Source: Spirochaetia bacterium
GTDB taxonomy: Bacteria > Spirochaetota > Leptospiria > Leptospirales > Leptonemataceae
DNA: 54,581 nt
Reading direction: 5' to 3'
Assembly (NCBI GenBank): GCA_021413825.1
Contig: JAIOPQ010000087.1
Location: 1 to 54,581, forward strand
The first letter of the stretch is position 1; each line of letters opens with the position of its first letter. The position numbers and the translations under genes are program-made. The notes below the pieces were generated by a model. It did no database searches. It saw nothing but the letters and a program-made list of their open reading frames with translations, and was not told where the DNA came from. This document shows, piece by piece, positions 42,781 to 51,187 of the stretch.

Positions 42781-43701
42781 TTAGCCCCCTTTTTTTAACT
42801 CTTCCCAGAGTCCCTTTTCTGTAATAATTTCATACAACTTACCTTCCATTCTGTCAACTTCCAAATGATATCTTACTTCTGGGTTACCCTGGAAAATATG
42901 TGCATACTTACGAATTCCCTGGATTGCCTTCTTTATATCAGCCTGGGTGATTGCGGTTACGATTTGAAAGTGCAAGCTAATAGCCATGAACTCTTCTAGC
43001 TCGGCGTTGAATCCCGGATAACGTTTCTCGAATGCCCCAACAACTTCACGGACATGAGACATGTTGTTGTCTTCTCTGTCTGCGTGTTGCACCATATAAT
43101 GAGCAATTAATTTTCTACAGCGCGGAAGATCATCGTTTCGATTGGCAACCTGGATCTTATTGAACAGGATTGCCGCTTCCTGTTGGATTTCAATTTTGAT
43201 TTGCGTTTTACCCAGATCTACTGGTGCAAAAGCTTTCTTAAAATCATCCGGTGTCATAGCCTGGAGACCCTGGGTGAAAAGTTCATTGCTTCGATTCTGG
43301 TAGACGTGCTTGAACTGATCCAGTTTTGGAAGCAGCACTTGAACAAAATCGATGGCTTCCGGCGCAGTTGAAACCTTGGTGTGCTCTGTCATCTTCCCCA
43401 GGAAGAAGATCGTTGCATCGCCAACAGAAGAAAGCGTTTCATTCAGAGACTGAGAGATGAGTCGCTTGCAGAGTGGAGCAACCGTGTGAACTGCGCTTGG
43501 CTCCTGTGCTGAGACTTCAATTCGGTCCGTCATGCGCTTGGCCGTATCTGCAGCGGGCGCGCGTCTCCAACCGGCTTCGCGCAGTGGTTCCCACAAATAT
43601 GTTACGAATGTTTTTCTGCCCGTCATTGCCAGGATGCGGACGACCTTGATCATATCTTCCGCTACTGGAACAGGAACTTTGCGCAGACTGCGCAGGTCCA
43701 T
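42781..43701 (-). CDS. Unrecognised cytoplasmic protein in the partner-switching operon
   Basis: 306 residues, mostly helical, no membrane segment or signal. Segments include KVVRILAMTGRKTFVTYLWE near the N-terminus, RCRKLIAHYMVQHADRED and FNAELEEFMAISLHFQIVTA in the C-terminal half. The position two bases before the STAS gene and three after the small membrane protein gene puts it in the same operon. It might sense or deliver a signal to the switch, but this is inference; no family match is visible. Confidence 0.75.
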   Translation of the reverse strand: MDLRSLRKVPVPVAEDMIKVVRILAMTGRKTFVTYLWEPLREAGWRRAPAADTAKRMTDRIEVSAQEPSAVHTVAPLCKRLISQSLNETLSSVGDATIFFLGKMTEHTKVSTAPEAIDFVQVLLPKLDQFKHVYQNRSNELFTQGLQAMTPDDFKKAFAPVDLGKTQIKIEIQQEAAILFNKIQVANRNDDLPRCRKLIAHYMVQHADREDNNMSHVREVVGAFEKRYPGFNAELEEFMAISLHFQIVTAITQADIKKAIQGIRKYAHIFQGNPEVRYHLEVDRMEGKLYEIITEKGLWEELKKGG

Positions 43702-43704
43702 CGA

Positions 43705-44007
43705 CTACTCCGGGATCCGTTTTTCGGCGCGCCGAACCAGGAAGTTATAGAGGCTGCCAAATCCAAGCGAGAACAACAGTGAATCGGTTGCAGCATAAAA
43801 CAAATCGAACAGTGCGCCGAGGACACTTTGCAAGAGCGTCAGGTCTGTATCGCCTGCTCCGTACGGGTTAGGATGGATAGACTGAAACGCGCTCATGAAT
43901 TCGCCCCCAAACGTGGAGCTGAGTCGAGTCCAGATGGTGAGCACTAGTATGATAAGGGAGCAGAGGGTCGTCATGCTAATGGCAAACGAGGTGAGATGAA
44001 TTCTCAT
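43705..44007 (-). CDS. Small two-helix membrane protein
   Basis: 100 residues with two hydrophobic segments (FAISMTTLCSLIILVLTIW, and LLQSVLGALFDLFYAATDSLLFSLGFGSLYNFLV), separated by an extracytoplasmic loop containing FQSIHPNPYGAGDT. The layout resembles small DUF5676-like proteins. It heads the partner-switching operon (three bases before the next gene). It could be the membrane sensor for the switch; that is inference. Start ATG 44007. Confidence 0.72.
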   Translation of the reverse strand: MRIHLTSFAISMTTLCSLIILVLTIWTRLSSTFGGEFMSAFQSIHPNPYGAGDTDLTLLQSVLGALFDLFYAATDSLLFSLGFGSLYNFLVRRAEKRIPE

Positions 44008-44011
44008 GCCA

Positions 44012-44041
44012 TAGACAGGACTTGCCCGGATGGCATGTCAA
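44012..44041 (-). promoter_or_regulatory. Candidate promoter of the partner-switching operon
   Basis: On the minus strand a consensus TTGACA (44041-44036) is followed after 18 nt by TGTCTA, ending a few bases before the ATG of the small membrane protein. A perfect -35 with a poor -10; the start would be nearly leaderless, so treat it as tentative. Confidence 0.3.
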
Positions 44042-44094
44042 CATCTAAAACTAATTTCACACAATCCCTACGAAAAACGAAATGAAAGGCACTT

Positions 44095-45951
44095 TCAGGT
44101 CGACTTCTGCTGCAATAGGCCCTTTAGCTCGGCTAGACGAGGATCGGACTGACTGAGTCCTGTAGCTTCCCCCAGAATCTTGTTTGCCCTTGTTCTATTT
44201 CCCGTAAGGCGATACAGATCAGCGAGGTTGATCAGGTTCTTCAGATTTTCCGGGTCGCGTAGTCGAATTCGCTCGGCCTGGGAGACTGCAAATCCAAGCA
44301 AGCCGGGATCGCGCGTTTGCCGGTAGAGCAGTTTACTCAGATACGATGCAGTATGAATTGCATCCGTATCCGATGGATTCAGATCAATATAATCACGAAA
44401 CGCAGTCCAGGCTTCATTCAACTTCTCGTTCTTGTTCAGTGAGTGGGCTAATTGACGTGCATCTTCAATTTTTTTCCTGTGAGAGGCCAGTCGTTCCGAT
44501 GATTCGTCTTCACGGTAGCCCAGTCGCATCAAGCTCAGATCATCCACAATCTGTCCTGCCTTCAAGAGTTCCTCTTTGATGGCTGAAAGATCTCCGCCAG
44601 CGTTTTGTACAATGCGCCGGAACAGGTTTTCATCCTCATTCATGATGCGTACGCCGCCTTCCTGAGTTCCGAGTTCCAGATCATCGCGGCCGTCTGATCC
44701 AATGATTAACAAATCTTGAGGTTCCAGCTGCAACGTGCGGATTCGCATACCCTGGGTAATTCCGGTCACACCAAGTTTTCTTAGAATAAATTCATCTTCA
44801 ACGAGTCTGGCTTCATTGTTTCTGAGTAAAACGATCCGCGGATGCTCCGCGTTGATATAATACAATAGCCCTGTTTCATTGTCCAGGATTCCAAGCAATG
44901 CCGACACGAGCATGCTTCCATCAAACGTGGTAAATACGTTGTGCAAATCAACAAAACAATCCTTCAGCCAAACTTCCGGTTGCTTCTCTGTATCGCGCGA
45001 ACTGAGGGTCCGCTGAATCACTGATTGAAATACTGTTCCAAGCACAAGCGCACCGCCAGCTCCCTGGATCGACTTTCCCATTGCATCGCCGTTGATAAAT
45101 GCAGTGAACGCCTTGCCTTGAATTTCGATTGAGTGTGCGCAAAGATAATCTCCTCCAATTTCCGAAGCTCGATTTCTAAAGATAAATTTCTTATGCTGAT
45201 CCAGAAGAAACTCAATCTCAACTTGATTGCTGGATGAGGTGTTTGCAATCAGAGGTTTGATCAAAAGCGACGTCAGGAAATAATCTCCGTCCTGTTTTTC
45301 TTTGAGTTTAATTACTTCATCCATCCGCTCGCGAACTTCGCGACCCTGTTCGGTAATCTTGCGATGATTATTGAACATGTGGAAACGATAGTGATCCAGA
45401 ACTACTGACATTATAAACGATATTAAATATGCGATTCCTATGTTTTGCATAGAATACTGCGCTCCATCTGTCCCCAGCTTTGGTCCGAAAACAGCAATGG
45501 AGGTGATGAACAATGCAATTGAAAGGCCGTACATAATGTAGCTGATGAGCAGAGGAAACGGAAGGAAGACCGTGATCATCACGACTACTTGTAATCCAGA
45601 AACGTAGTTGGGATCGTCTGCGATGCGCCCGGTAAAGAAGGCGCAACTCAGCAGAACGTAACCATAGAGAAGATACATCCAGCCCAGGCCTTTGCCGCGA
45701 AAGCGGAAGCCCGTCAATTTTTCAAGGCCTATTGCGATGAGGAGTAGGAGCGAGAGCCCGCTGAGCGCGATTCTAAAGTAGAAGAGCTCAGGAAAGTCCG
45801 GATGTAATTTCTTGTCCGTATCCAGGGCAAATCCAATCCATGCTACGATTGAAACAAGTCCCCCAGGTAGATGGAGGATGCGAGCCTGTTCGTGGAGGCT
45901 TGCAATGAATTGGGACTTAAATCGTTGCCGATCCGGATTTCTTTGGATCAT
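44095..45951 (-). CDS. Membrane SpoIIE-type PP2C phosphatase with C-terminal TPRs
   Basis: 618 residues: six N-terminal membrane segments (about 30-205), a short coiled coil (VRERMDEVIKLKEKQDGDY), then a SpoIIE phosphatase core with SEIGGDYLCAHSIEI (about 267), GDAMGKSIQGAGGALVLG, YYINAEHPRIVLL and LIIGSDGRDDLE. Two to three TPRs follow (about 510-618). Acts on STAS-type substrates; its target could be the switch next door, but it is a separate transcription unit 87 bp upstream of that operon. Start ATG 45951 with AAAAGGAGTG before it. Confidence 0.9.
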   Translation of the reverse strand: MIQRNPDRQRFKSQFIASLHEQARILHLPGGLVSIVAWIGFALDTDKKLHPDFPELFYFRIALSGLSLLLLIAIGLEKLTGFRFRGKGLGWMYLLYGYVLLSCAFFTGRIADDPNYVSGLQVVVMITVFLPFPLLISYIMYGLSIALFITSIAVFGPKLGTDGAQYSMQNIGIAYLISFIMSVVLDHYRFHMFNNHRKITEQGREVRERMDEVIKLKEKQDGDYFLTSLLIKPLIANTSSSNQVEIEFLLDQHKKFIFRNRASEIGGDYLCAHSIEIQGKAFTAFINGDAMGKSIQGAGGALVLGTVFQSVIQRTLSSRDTEKQPEVWLKDCFVDLHNVFTTFDGSMLVSALLGILDNETGLLYYINAEHPRIVLLRNNEARLVEDEFILRKLGVTGITQGMRIRTLQLEPQDLLIIGSDGRDDLELGTQEGGVRIMNEDENLFRRIVQNAGGDLSAIKEELLKAGQIVDDLSLMRLGYREDESSERLASHRKKIEDARQLAHSLNKNEKLNEAWTAFRDYIDLNPSDTDAIHTASYLSKLLYRQTRDPGLLGFAVSQAERIRLRDPENLKNLINLADLYRLTGNRTRANKILGEATGLSQSDPRLAELKGLLQQKST

Positions 45952-46057
45952 GAATCACTCCTTTTCTATAGCCGGAAACGGTCATGCACAATCTCATTAA
46001 ACATTTGGATATATTCTGACTTCTTGTCAGGAGAAAATCAGGAACAGAAGTAAGGGA

Positions 46058-46094
46058 GGATTCAAACCCCCGGATTAGCCGGGATTTGAAATCC
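46058..46094. repeat. Imperfect inverted repeat upstream of the second SpoIIE gene
   Basis: GGATTCAAACCCCCGG (46058-46073) and CCGGGATTTGAAATCC (46079-46094) pair over most of their length with a bulge, around ATTAG. It lies 107-143 bases upstream of the SpoIIE/TPR gene, in the 224-bp gap that also holds the TMEM43 terminator. It may be an operator or mRNA hairpin; nothing else in the gap was recognised. Confidence 0.35.
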
Positions 46095-46121
46095 CACAAG
46101 CTTTGCGGCCCGTGTCCTCAT

Positions 46122-46165
46122 ACGGAAACAAAAGAGCAACCTGGGGCCTTGTGGGCTCCAGGTTG
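46122..46165 (-). terminator. Rho-independent terminator of the TMEM43-family gene
   Basis: On the minus strand CAACCTGGAGCC pairs with GGCCCCAGGTTG around CACAA, followed by CTCTTTTGTTT, 11 bases after the stop codon. Confidence 0.85.
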
Positions 46166-46175
46166 TCGCCTAACG

Positions 46176-47297
46176 TCAGGCTGCCGAAGGGCTGCTTTTC
46201 TTCTTGTAGATCAAGAATGCGGCAATCGCAACCACAAGCAAGAGGATGACCCAGAAGTACTCAATAATGATAAACGCAAGACCCATTATCACAAATGAGA
46301 ACACCGCAAAGACTACCTGAATGAGCCCTTTGCCAAATCCGCCAATCAGCGGAATGAACTCAATCAACTGGAGAATTGGGCCGGTTAACATTGTAAGCCC
46401 AAGCCAGAAGCACACAACGCTTCCAAGGAACCAGCCAAGCGTCCACTTTGAATCTGCACTGGAAATTGCTTTCATTGCAGCGTCGAATGAACCGGGGCCA
46501 ACCTTCAGCCATGAGCCTGCCATCATCCCTGTTTTTCCGGTAGAATATTCTTCAAATTGTCCAGCAGGTAATGAGCCGATCACCGTATATGTTTCGCCCT
46601 CTTTATAACTTGTGCCGGAAAAGCTCACGCGCTCGCAACCCGCCGCAGGACTGGAAACGGCACAGGCTGCCTTGAAGTAAAAGGAACCGCTGTACTCATT
46701 GAGATCTGCAGTCAGTTCATTCTTGCTGAGTTTTACGCCAGGCAGACCGACAGGATCCAGTTTACCAGGATTTACCGGGTACGCTGTTCCACTTGAATTG
46801 ATTGTAACACGACCCGGAGTAAAACTGGCACTGCTCGTAGTTGGTGATGGGTTGGATTTACCTTCGCAACCTTTCTTGCTACCAACATTGGTATCAGGTT
46901 TGCTAGTCCATGTAAGCTTGCAGTCGTATACATCCTTTTCGATGGTAGTGTTTCCATCTTTTTCTTTCTTAGTTTCTTTCTTCTGCTCCCAGGCGTACAT
47001 TTCAGCTGATCTGGAAAGTGAAAGATAGCGACCCGGTTTTACGAATTGCGGATCTCCTATCATTTCTGAGTCGAGTGTGCCTGTAGCAAATATTGCTTTT
47101 TTGTCCGCAGCAGCTTTGCTTGCCTGTGCGGCCGGCAATGCCCCTTTAAATACTTCTGAAGCTTGCTCACGTTTGGATGCAATGCATGTAATAACGAACG
47201 CTCCCGGAAGCAAAACCAGTCCGAGCAGCACTCCCCCAATCGAACTCTTTATTTTGTCCCACGGTCCAATGATTCTTGTTTCACCATCTACTGCCAT
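46176..47297 (-). CDS. TMEM43-family membrane protein
   Basis: 373 residues. An N-terminal helix follows the family motif (WDKIKSSIGGVLLGLVLLPGAFVIT), then a large extracytoplasmic domain with PGRYLSLSRSAEMYAWEQKK, and at the C-terminus three to four membrane helices (WFLGSVVCFWLGLTMLTGPILQL, GLIQVVFAVFSFVIMGLAFIII, FWVILLLVVAIAAFLIY). This is the pattern of TMEM43/LUMA, a eukaryotic nuclear-envelope protein family also found in scattered bacteria. The long insert about 115-205 contains a Ser/Thr/Lys-rich stretch and Cys. Function in bacteria is unknown. Ribosome binding site GCGAGGAAGAGA before ATG 47297. Confidence 0.83.
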   Translation of the reverse strand: MAVDGETRIIGPWDKIKSSIGGVLLGLVLLPGAFVITCIASKREQASEVFKGALPAAQASKAAADKKAIFATGTLDSEMIGDPQFVKPGRYLSLSRSAEMYAWEQKKETKKEKDGNTTIEKDVYDCKLTWTSKPDTNVGSKKGCEGKSNPSPTTSSASFTPGRVTINSSGTAYPVNPGKLDPVGLPGVKLSKNELTADLNEYSGSFYFKAACAVSSPAAGCERVSFSGTSYKEGETYTVIGSLPAGQFEEYSTGKTGMMAGSWLKVGPGSFDAAMKAISSADSKWTLGWFLGSVVCFWLGLTMLTGPILQLIEFIPLIGGFGKGLIQVVFAVFSFVIMGLAFIIIEYFWVILLLVVAIAAFLIYKKKSSPSAA

Positions 47298-47351
47298 TCT
47301 CTTCCTCGCATTTTTTTGGGTGAGTATGGTAGAACGGAAAATCGATTCAAC

Positions 47352-47383
47352 TAAAATTCAAGCGCGCCCGGTTGGACGCGCCT
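47352..47383 (-). terminator. Probable terminator of lon
   Basis: Minus-strand GCGCGTCC pairs with GGGCGCGC around AACC with one wobble, followed by TTGAATTTTAG, about 35 bases downstream of the lon stop codon. Confidence 0.65.
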
Positions 47384-47417
47384 CGAAAATGCGGTGGAAT
47401 CAACAAACTGAGAGTTA

Positions 47418-49862
47418 TTACCAATGCTCGCGAGCAGAGGTCTGGACAGAATGCGCCCCATTGCTACCTGCAGACGCAGGAACCGTGCGTTTTAGAAGGC
47501 TCATCATGTCCGAGTAATATTCGACTTTCAGTCCTTCCGTAACATGCGCCGGGATTTCCTCGTATTCTGCCTGATTTTGTTCGGGCAATAGAACCGTTCC
47601 AATTCCAGCAGCCCTGGCTGCCAGGACCTTCTCTTTGATTCCACCCACTGGCAGGATTTTGCCTCGCAGTGAGATCTCACCTGTCATAGCCACGTTCTCA
47701 GTTACTGGTTTGCGTTTGAGCAAACTCGTAAGAGCCGTAAGCAGTGTAACACCAGCGGACGGTCCATCCTTTGGAATTGCACCGCCAGGAATGTGAATGT
47801 GAAAGTCCTGGCTGGCGAATGCTTCCGATGAGATTCCGAGTTCGCGTGCATGTCCTTTCAAGAACGAGAAGGCAGCATGCGCTGATTCTTTCATCACGTC
47901 GCCCAGTTGGCCGGAGAGTTTGAAATCTCCTTTTCCAGGATACGATGTTGCTTCGATGTAGAGAATATCTCCGCCCACTGGAGTCCAGGCAAGACCAACT
48001 GCAAGTCCAGGTTTTTCTAGTTCTTCCTTGCTATCTCTATGGAAGCGATCGCGGCCAAGCAAATCCTTGATGTCGCTATCCTGAATCACAATCTTAGCCT
48101 GAACGCCTTCGCCTGAGTCTGCTACGGCCTGCTCTTTTGCTTCCAGAATCTTACGAACCGACTTACGAGCGATGGATTCCAGTCTTCGCTTGAGCGAACG
48201 CACACCTGCTTCGCGTGTATGCGCCGTGATGGTGCGCTCAATCGCTTTGTCAGAGAACTGAATTTGATCTTTATCAAGTTTCAATTCACTCAGAATTCCG
48301 GGAACCAGATGTTTCTTGGCGATTTGAGTTTTCTCAGCAAGGGTGTACCCGGAAAGGTTAACCAGTTCCATTCTATCGAGCAATGGCAAGGGGATCGAAT
48401 CCGCACTGTTTGCAGTTGCGATAAACAGAACTCGGCTCAAGTCGTATGGAAGGCCAAGGTAATGATCTTCGAACGTATTGTTCTGTTCTGGATCCAGGAC
48501 CTCAAGCAAGGCGGCTGACGGATCACCGTTATACGACGCTCCAGTCTTGTCTATCTCATCGAGCAAGAAGACTGGGTCGCGGCGCTCTGCTTTCTTCATT
48601 GCGGTGAGGATTTTTCCGGGCATCGCACCCACATACGTTCTTCTGTGCCCGCGGATCTCAGCTTCGTCGCGAACTCCACCCAGGGCAGAACGCACCAGGG
48701 GTCTATTCAGGGCGCGTGCAACGGATTTTGCAAGGGATGTCTTGCCGACACCAGGAGGACCTACAAGGCAAAGAATCGGAGCGCGTGCACCTCCGGTCTG
48801 TTTTTCAACAGCAAGGTATTCTAGAATACGTTTCTTAACTTCCTCAAGCCCTTCATGATCTTCATCGAGGACCTGGCTGGCCCGCCCAAGGTGAATTTCT
48901 CCCGGGGATGGATTTTCAAATGGAAGCTCAAGAACAAGTTCAAGCCAGTTACGAATCTGATTGATTTCAAATCCACCGCCCTGCGCCCCTTCCTGCGCCC
49001 GACGATATCTTTTAAGCTCTTTATCTACTGCTTTGCGAATTTCATCCGGTAACCATTTAGCTTTGAGCTGACTTTCAAGATCATCGGTTTCGTTTTCGTC
49101 GTCTTCACCGAGTTCCTTACGAATGGTTTCTAGTTGTTTGCGCAAATAGAAGTCGCGTTGCATTTTGGATGTATCTTTTTCCACTTTGTCCCGGACCTCG
49201 CGCTCCATTTGCATACGATTGGTCTCTTCAATTAGATCACTTTGAACGGTCTTGAGTTTGTCGCTGACTGAACTAATTTTCAGAAAATCGACTTTCTCAG
49301 AAATTTCTTTGCCTGAGAAAAACACCACCTGGTTTGCAAGCGCACTTGGATTCTTCAGACGTTTTACAAACGAAGTAACTTCATCCGGAATCCCTGGATG
49401 TGCTTCCACATAGCGCACCACGTGCGCCTGGAATTCCAGAAATTGCTCGTCGCTTACATCATTGATTTCACCCAGCGGCATAACACGGCCCACGAGGTAC
49501 GGGCTTGTACTTACAATATCGATTAGCTCAATTTTCTGAACGCCCTGAAGGAAAACTTGATAGCCACCTTCTCCCATTGGAATCACGCGATGGATTTCTG
49601 CAAGTGTGCCAGTTCTGTATAAATTCTTAGCGTCGATTTTTTCTTCCTGGGCTGAAACCTGCGTGAACAACGCAATCAATTGTCCGGGCTGGCCTTGTTT
49701 TTCGATTAACTCAACGGACTCGTTACGACCAACAAAGATTGGAAGTAGGACGCTTGGCAGTATTACTGCGTTCCGAAGTGGAATAATAGGCAATTCAAGC
49801 GGCAATGCCCCTTTGTCTATTTCCGTAGTATTTTGATCCGCGTAACGTATTGAGGTACTCAT
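47418..49862 (-). CDS. lon: Lon protease
   Basis: 814 residues. ATP-dependent cytoplasmic protease for misfolded and regulatory proteins. LAN substrate domain at the N-terminus (ELPIIPLRNAVILPSVLLPI), coiled coil, AAA+ module with GPPGVGKTSLAKSVA (Walker A, about 370) and VFLLDEIDKTG (Walker B), then the serine/lysine protease domain with IPKDGPSAGVTLLTALTSLL (Ser about 701) and a Lys near GKILPVGGIKEKVLAARAAG. Full length. Start ATG 49862 with CGGAGATTAT. The divergent neighbour is htrA. Confidence 0.97.
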   Translation of the reverse strand: MSTSIRYADQNTTEIDKGALPLELPIIPLRNAVILPSVLLPIFVGRNESVELIEKQGQPGQLIALFTQVSAQEEKIDAKNLYRTGTLAEIHRVIPMGEGGYQVFLQGVQKIELIDIVSTSPYLVGRVMPLGEINDVSDEQFLEFQAHVVRYVEAHPGIPDEVTSFVKRLKNPSALANQVVFFSGKEISEKVDFLKISSVSDKLKTVQSDLIEETNRMQMEREVRDKVEKDTSKMQRDFYLRKQLETIRKELGEDDENETDDLESQLKAKWLPDEIRKAVDKELKRYRRAQEGAQGGGFEINQIRNWLELVLELPFENPSPGEIHLGRASQVLDEDHEGLEEVKKRILEYLAVEKQTGGARAPILCLVGPPGVGKTSLAKSVARALNRPLVRSALGGVRDEAEIRGHRRTYVGAMPGKILTAMKKAERRDPVFLLDEIDKTGASYNGDPSAALLEVLDPEQNNTFEDHYLGLPYDLSRVLFIATANSADSIPLPLLDRMELVNLSGYTLAEKTQIAKKHLVPGILSELKLDKDQIQFSDKAIERTITAHTREAGVRSLKRRLESIARKSVRKILEAKEQAVADSGEGVQAKIVIQDSDIKDLLGRDRFHRDSKEELEKPGLAVGLAWTPVGGDILYIEATSYPGKGDFKLSGQLGDVMKESAHAAFSFLKGHARELGISSEAFASQDFHIHIPGGAIPKDGPSAGVTLLTALTSLLKRKPVTENVAMTGEISLRGKILPVGGIKEKVLAARAAGIGTVLLPEQNQAEYEEIPAHVTEGLKVEYYSDMMSLLKRTVPASAGSNGAHSVQTSAREHW

Positions 49863-49950
49863 ATAATCTCCGATGAATGTATAGTGCAGATTCTGTGCCC
49901 AGGACTATTCCGCATACTTGCCAACCAGTTCGCCTATTCTGAGCGCCCAG

Positions 49951-49983
49951 AGACATTTTGTCAGACTGGCTGTCAAAATGTGT
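49951..49983. promoter_or_regulatory. 33-bp imperfect palindrome between lon and htrA
   Basis: The 8-bp arms ACATTTTG and CAAAATGT match exactly, and CAG/CTG inside them match too; only three symmetric positions differ. It lies about 50-80 bp upstream of htrA and about 90-120 bp upstream of lon, in the shared 167-bp region. It is not the CIRCE element. It is a candidate operator for an unknown stress regulator controlling both protease genes. Confidence 0.5.
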
Positions 49984-50029
49984 TTGGCACAGGCATCAGC
50001 CATCTTTCTTTAAATTAGACGAGGTTTCT

Positions 50030-51187
50030 ATGACACGTGAACGTTTTTTTTCCTATCCAGGGCAATCTGTGCGTCACATAGGTATGACTTTAAAGAGCAT
50101 TCTCTTCACATTCGTTCCGTTATTTTTTGCAACTGCCGTTGCGGCCCAGGTTCCTCCACCAGCCGGGGTTTCAGCAGAGGAGTTCAAGCGCGCCATGGAG
50201 CAAACGCGAAGTTTGCAAATCGTAAATCGCGCCATTTACGATTCGGTGAGACCGTCTACTGTCCAGATCATTGTAAAAGGTGGCGGCGATGATCGTGTAG
50301 CAGCTAACGATCCAATTCTAAACGACCCGTTCTTTCGCCGATTCTTTGGCGCCCCACCGAGCCAGGGAAAACCGCCTTCGCTCGGATCTGGATTTATTAT
50401 CGATGATAGCGGCTTGATTATTACAAACCGCCATGTTGTGGACGATGCAAAAACCGTGCAGGTTAAATTATATGACGGAAGAGTTGTTGAGGGTACCGTG
50501 CGCGGCACTGATGATCTTACGGATATTGCGCTGATCCAGATCAAAGACGCATCTCAGCTCAAACCAATTCGTCTGGGCGATTCAGATAAGGTCTTCGTCG
50601 GCGACTACGTGGTTGCCCTTGGAAATCCATTTGGTTTGGACGGTACATTCTCAACTGGCGTCGTATCAGCGGTCGCACGCGCTGGCCTGGATCGCAGCGG
50701 ACTTAAATTCATTCAAACCGATGCTGCAATTAATCCGGGTAACTCTGGTGGTCCTTTGATCAATCTGGACGGCCAGGTTGTAGGAATCAATCGGATGATC
50801 GTTTCACCTACGGGTGGTTCGGTTGGGATCGGTTTTGCAATTCCAATAAACGAGGTCAAAAAAGTCCTGGGTGAAATTAAGCTCACCGGAACCGTTACAC
50901 GACCAATCCTCGGTGTTCAAATTGTTCAGCTGACACCACAGGGAAAAAAGGAACTTGGAGTGGCTGCGGGTGTGCTCGTAGTTGCTGTTGGGCAGGGAAG
51001 TGGTGCAGACAAAGCTGGAATCGAGAAGAATGATGTTGTAACTGCCGTGGACGGTAAAGAGGTTCACACTGCGGAATCACTTGCGTCGTATATTCAGACC
51101 AGGAAAGTTGGCGACAGAGTCACAATAGAAATCGTGCGAAATAAGATTTCAAAAAAACTGGATGTGATACTCGGCAAGATGCAGTGA
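50030..51187 (+). CDS. HtrA/DegP-family serine protease
   Basis: 385 residues: signal sequence near [18 protein letters not shown], trypsin-like domain with His in IITNRHVV (about 134), Asp in [10 protein letters not shown] (about 165) and Ser in [12 protein letters not shown] (about 240), then one PDZ domain (about 295-385: [18 protein letters not shown]). A single PDZ suggests DegS-like or small DegP type. Acts in the periplasm on misfolded proteins. ATG 50030 is preceded by GACGAGGTTTC; an alternative ATG at 50084 would give a shorter signal peptide. Stop overlaps the carboxyltransferase start (GTGA). Confidence 0.92.
   Translation: MTRERFFSYPGQSVRHIGMTLKSILFTFVPLFFATAVAAQVPPPAGVSAEEFKRAMEQTRSLQIVNRAIYDSVRPSTVQIIVKGGGDDRVAANDPILNDPFFRRFFGAPPSQGKPPSLGSGFIIDDSGLIITNRHVVDDAKTVQVKLYDGRVVEGTVRGTDDLTDIALIQIKDASQLKPIRLGDSDKVFVGDYVVALGNPFGLDGTFSTGVVSAVARAGLDRSGLKFIQTDAAINPGNSGGPLINLDGQVVGINRMIVSPTGGSVGIGFAIPINEVKKVLGEIKLTGTVTRPILGVQIVQLTPQGKKELGVAAGVLVVAVGQGSGADKAGIEKNDVVTAVDGKEVHTAESLASYIQTRKVGDRVTIEIVRNKISKKLDVILGKMQ

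Noticed and set aside
46020..46120. tRNA gene in the gap before the TMEM43 terminator
   Set aside because: GGGATTTGAAATCCC gives a T-arm-like feel, but no acceptor stem, anticodon arm or CCA end can be drawn.
49863..50029. CIRCE heat-shock operator between lon and htrA
   Set aside because: No TTAGCACTC-N9-GAGTGCTAA; the palindrome present has a different sequence.
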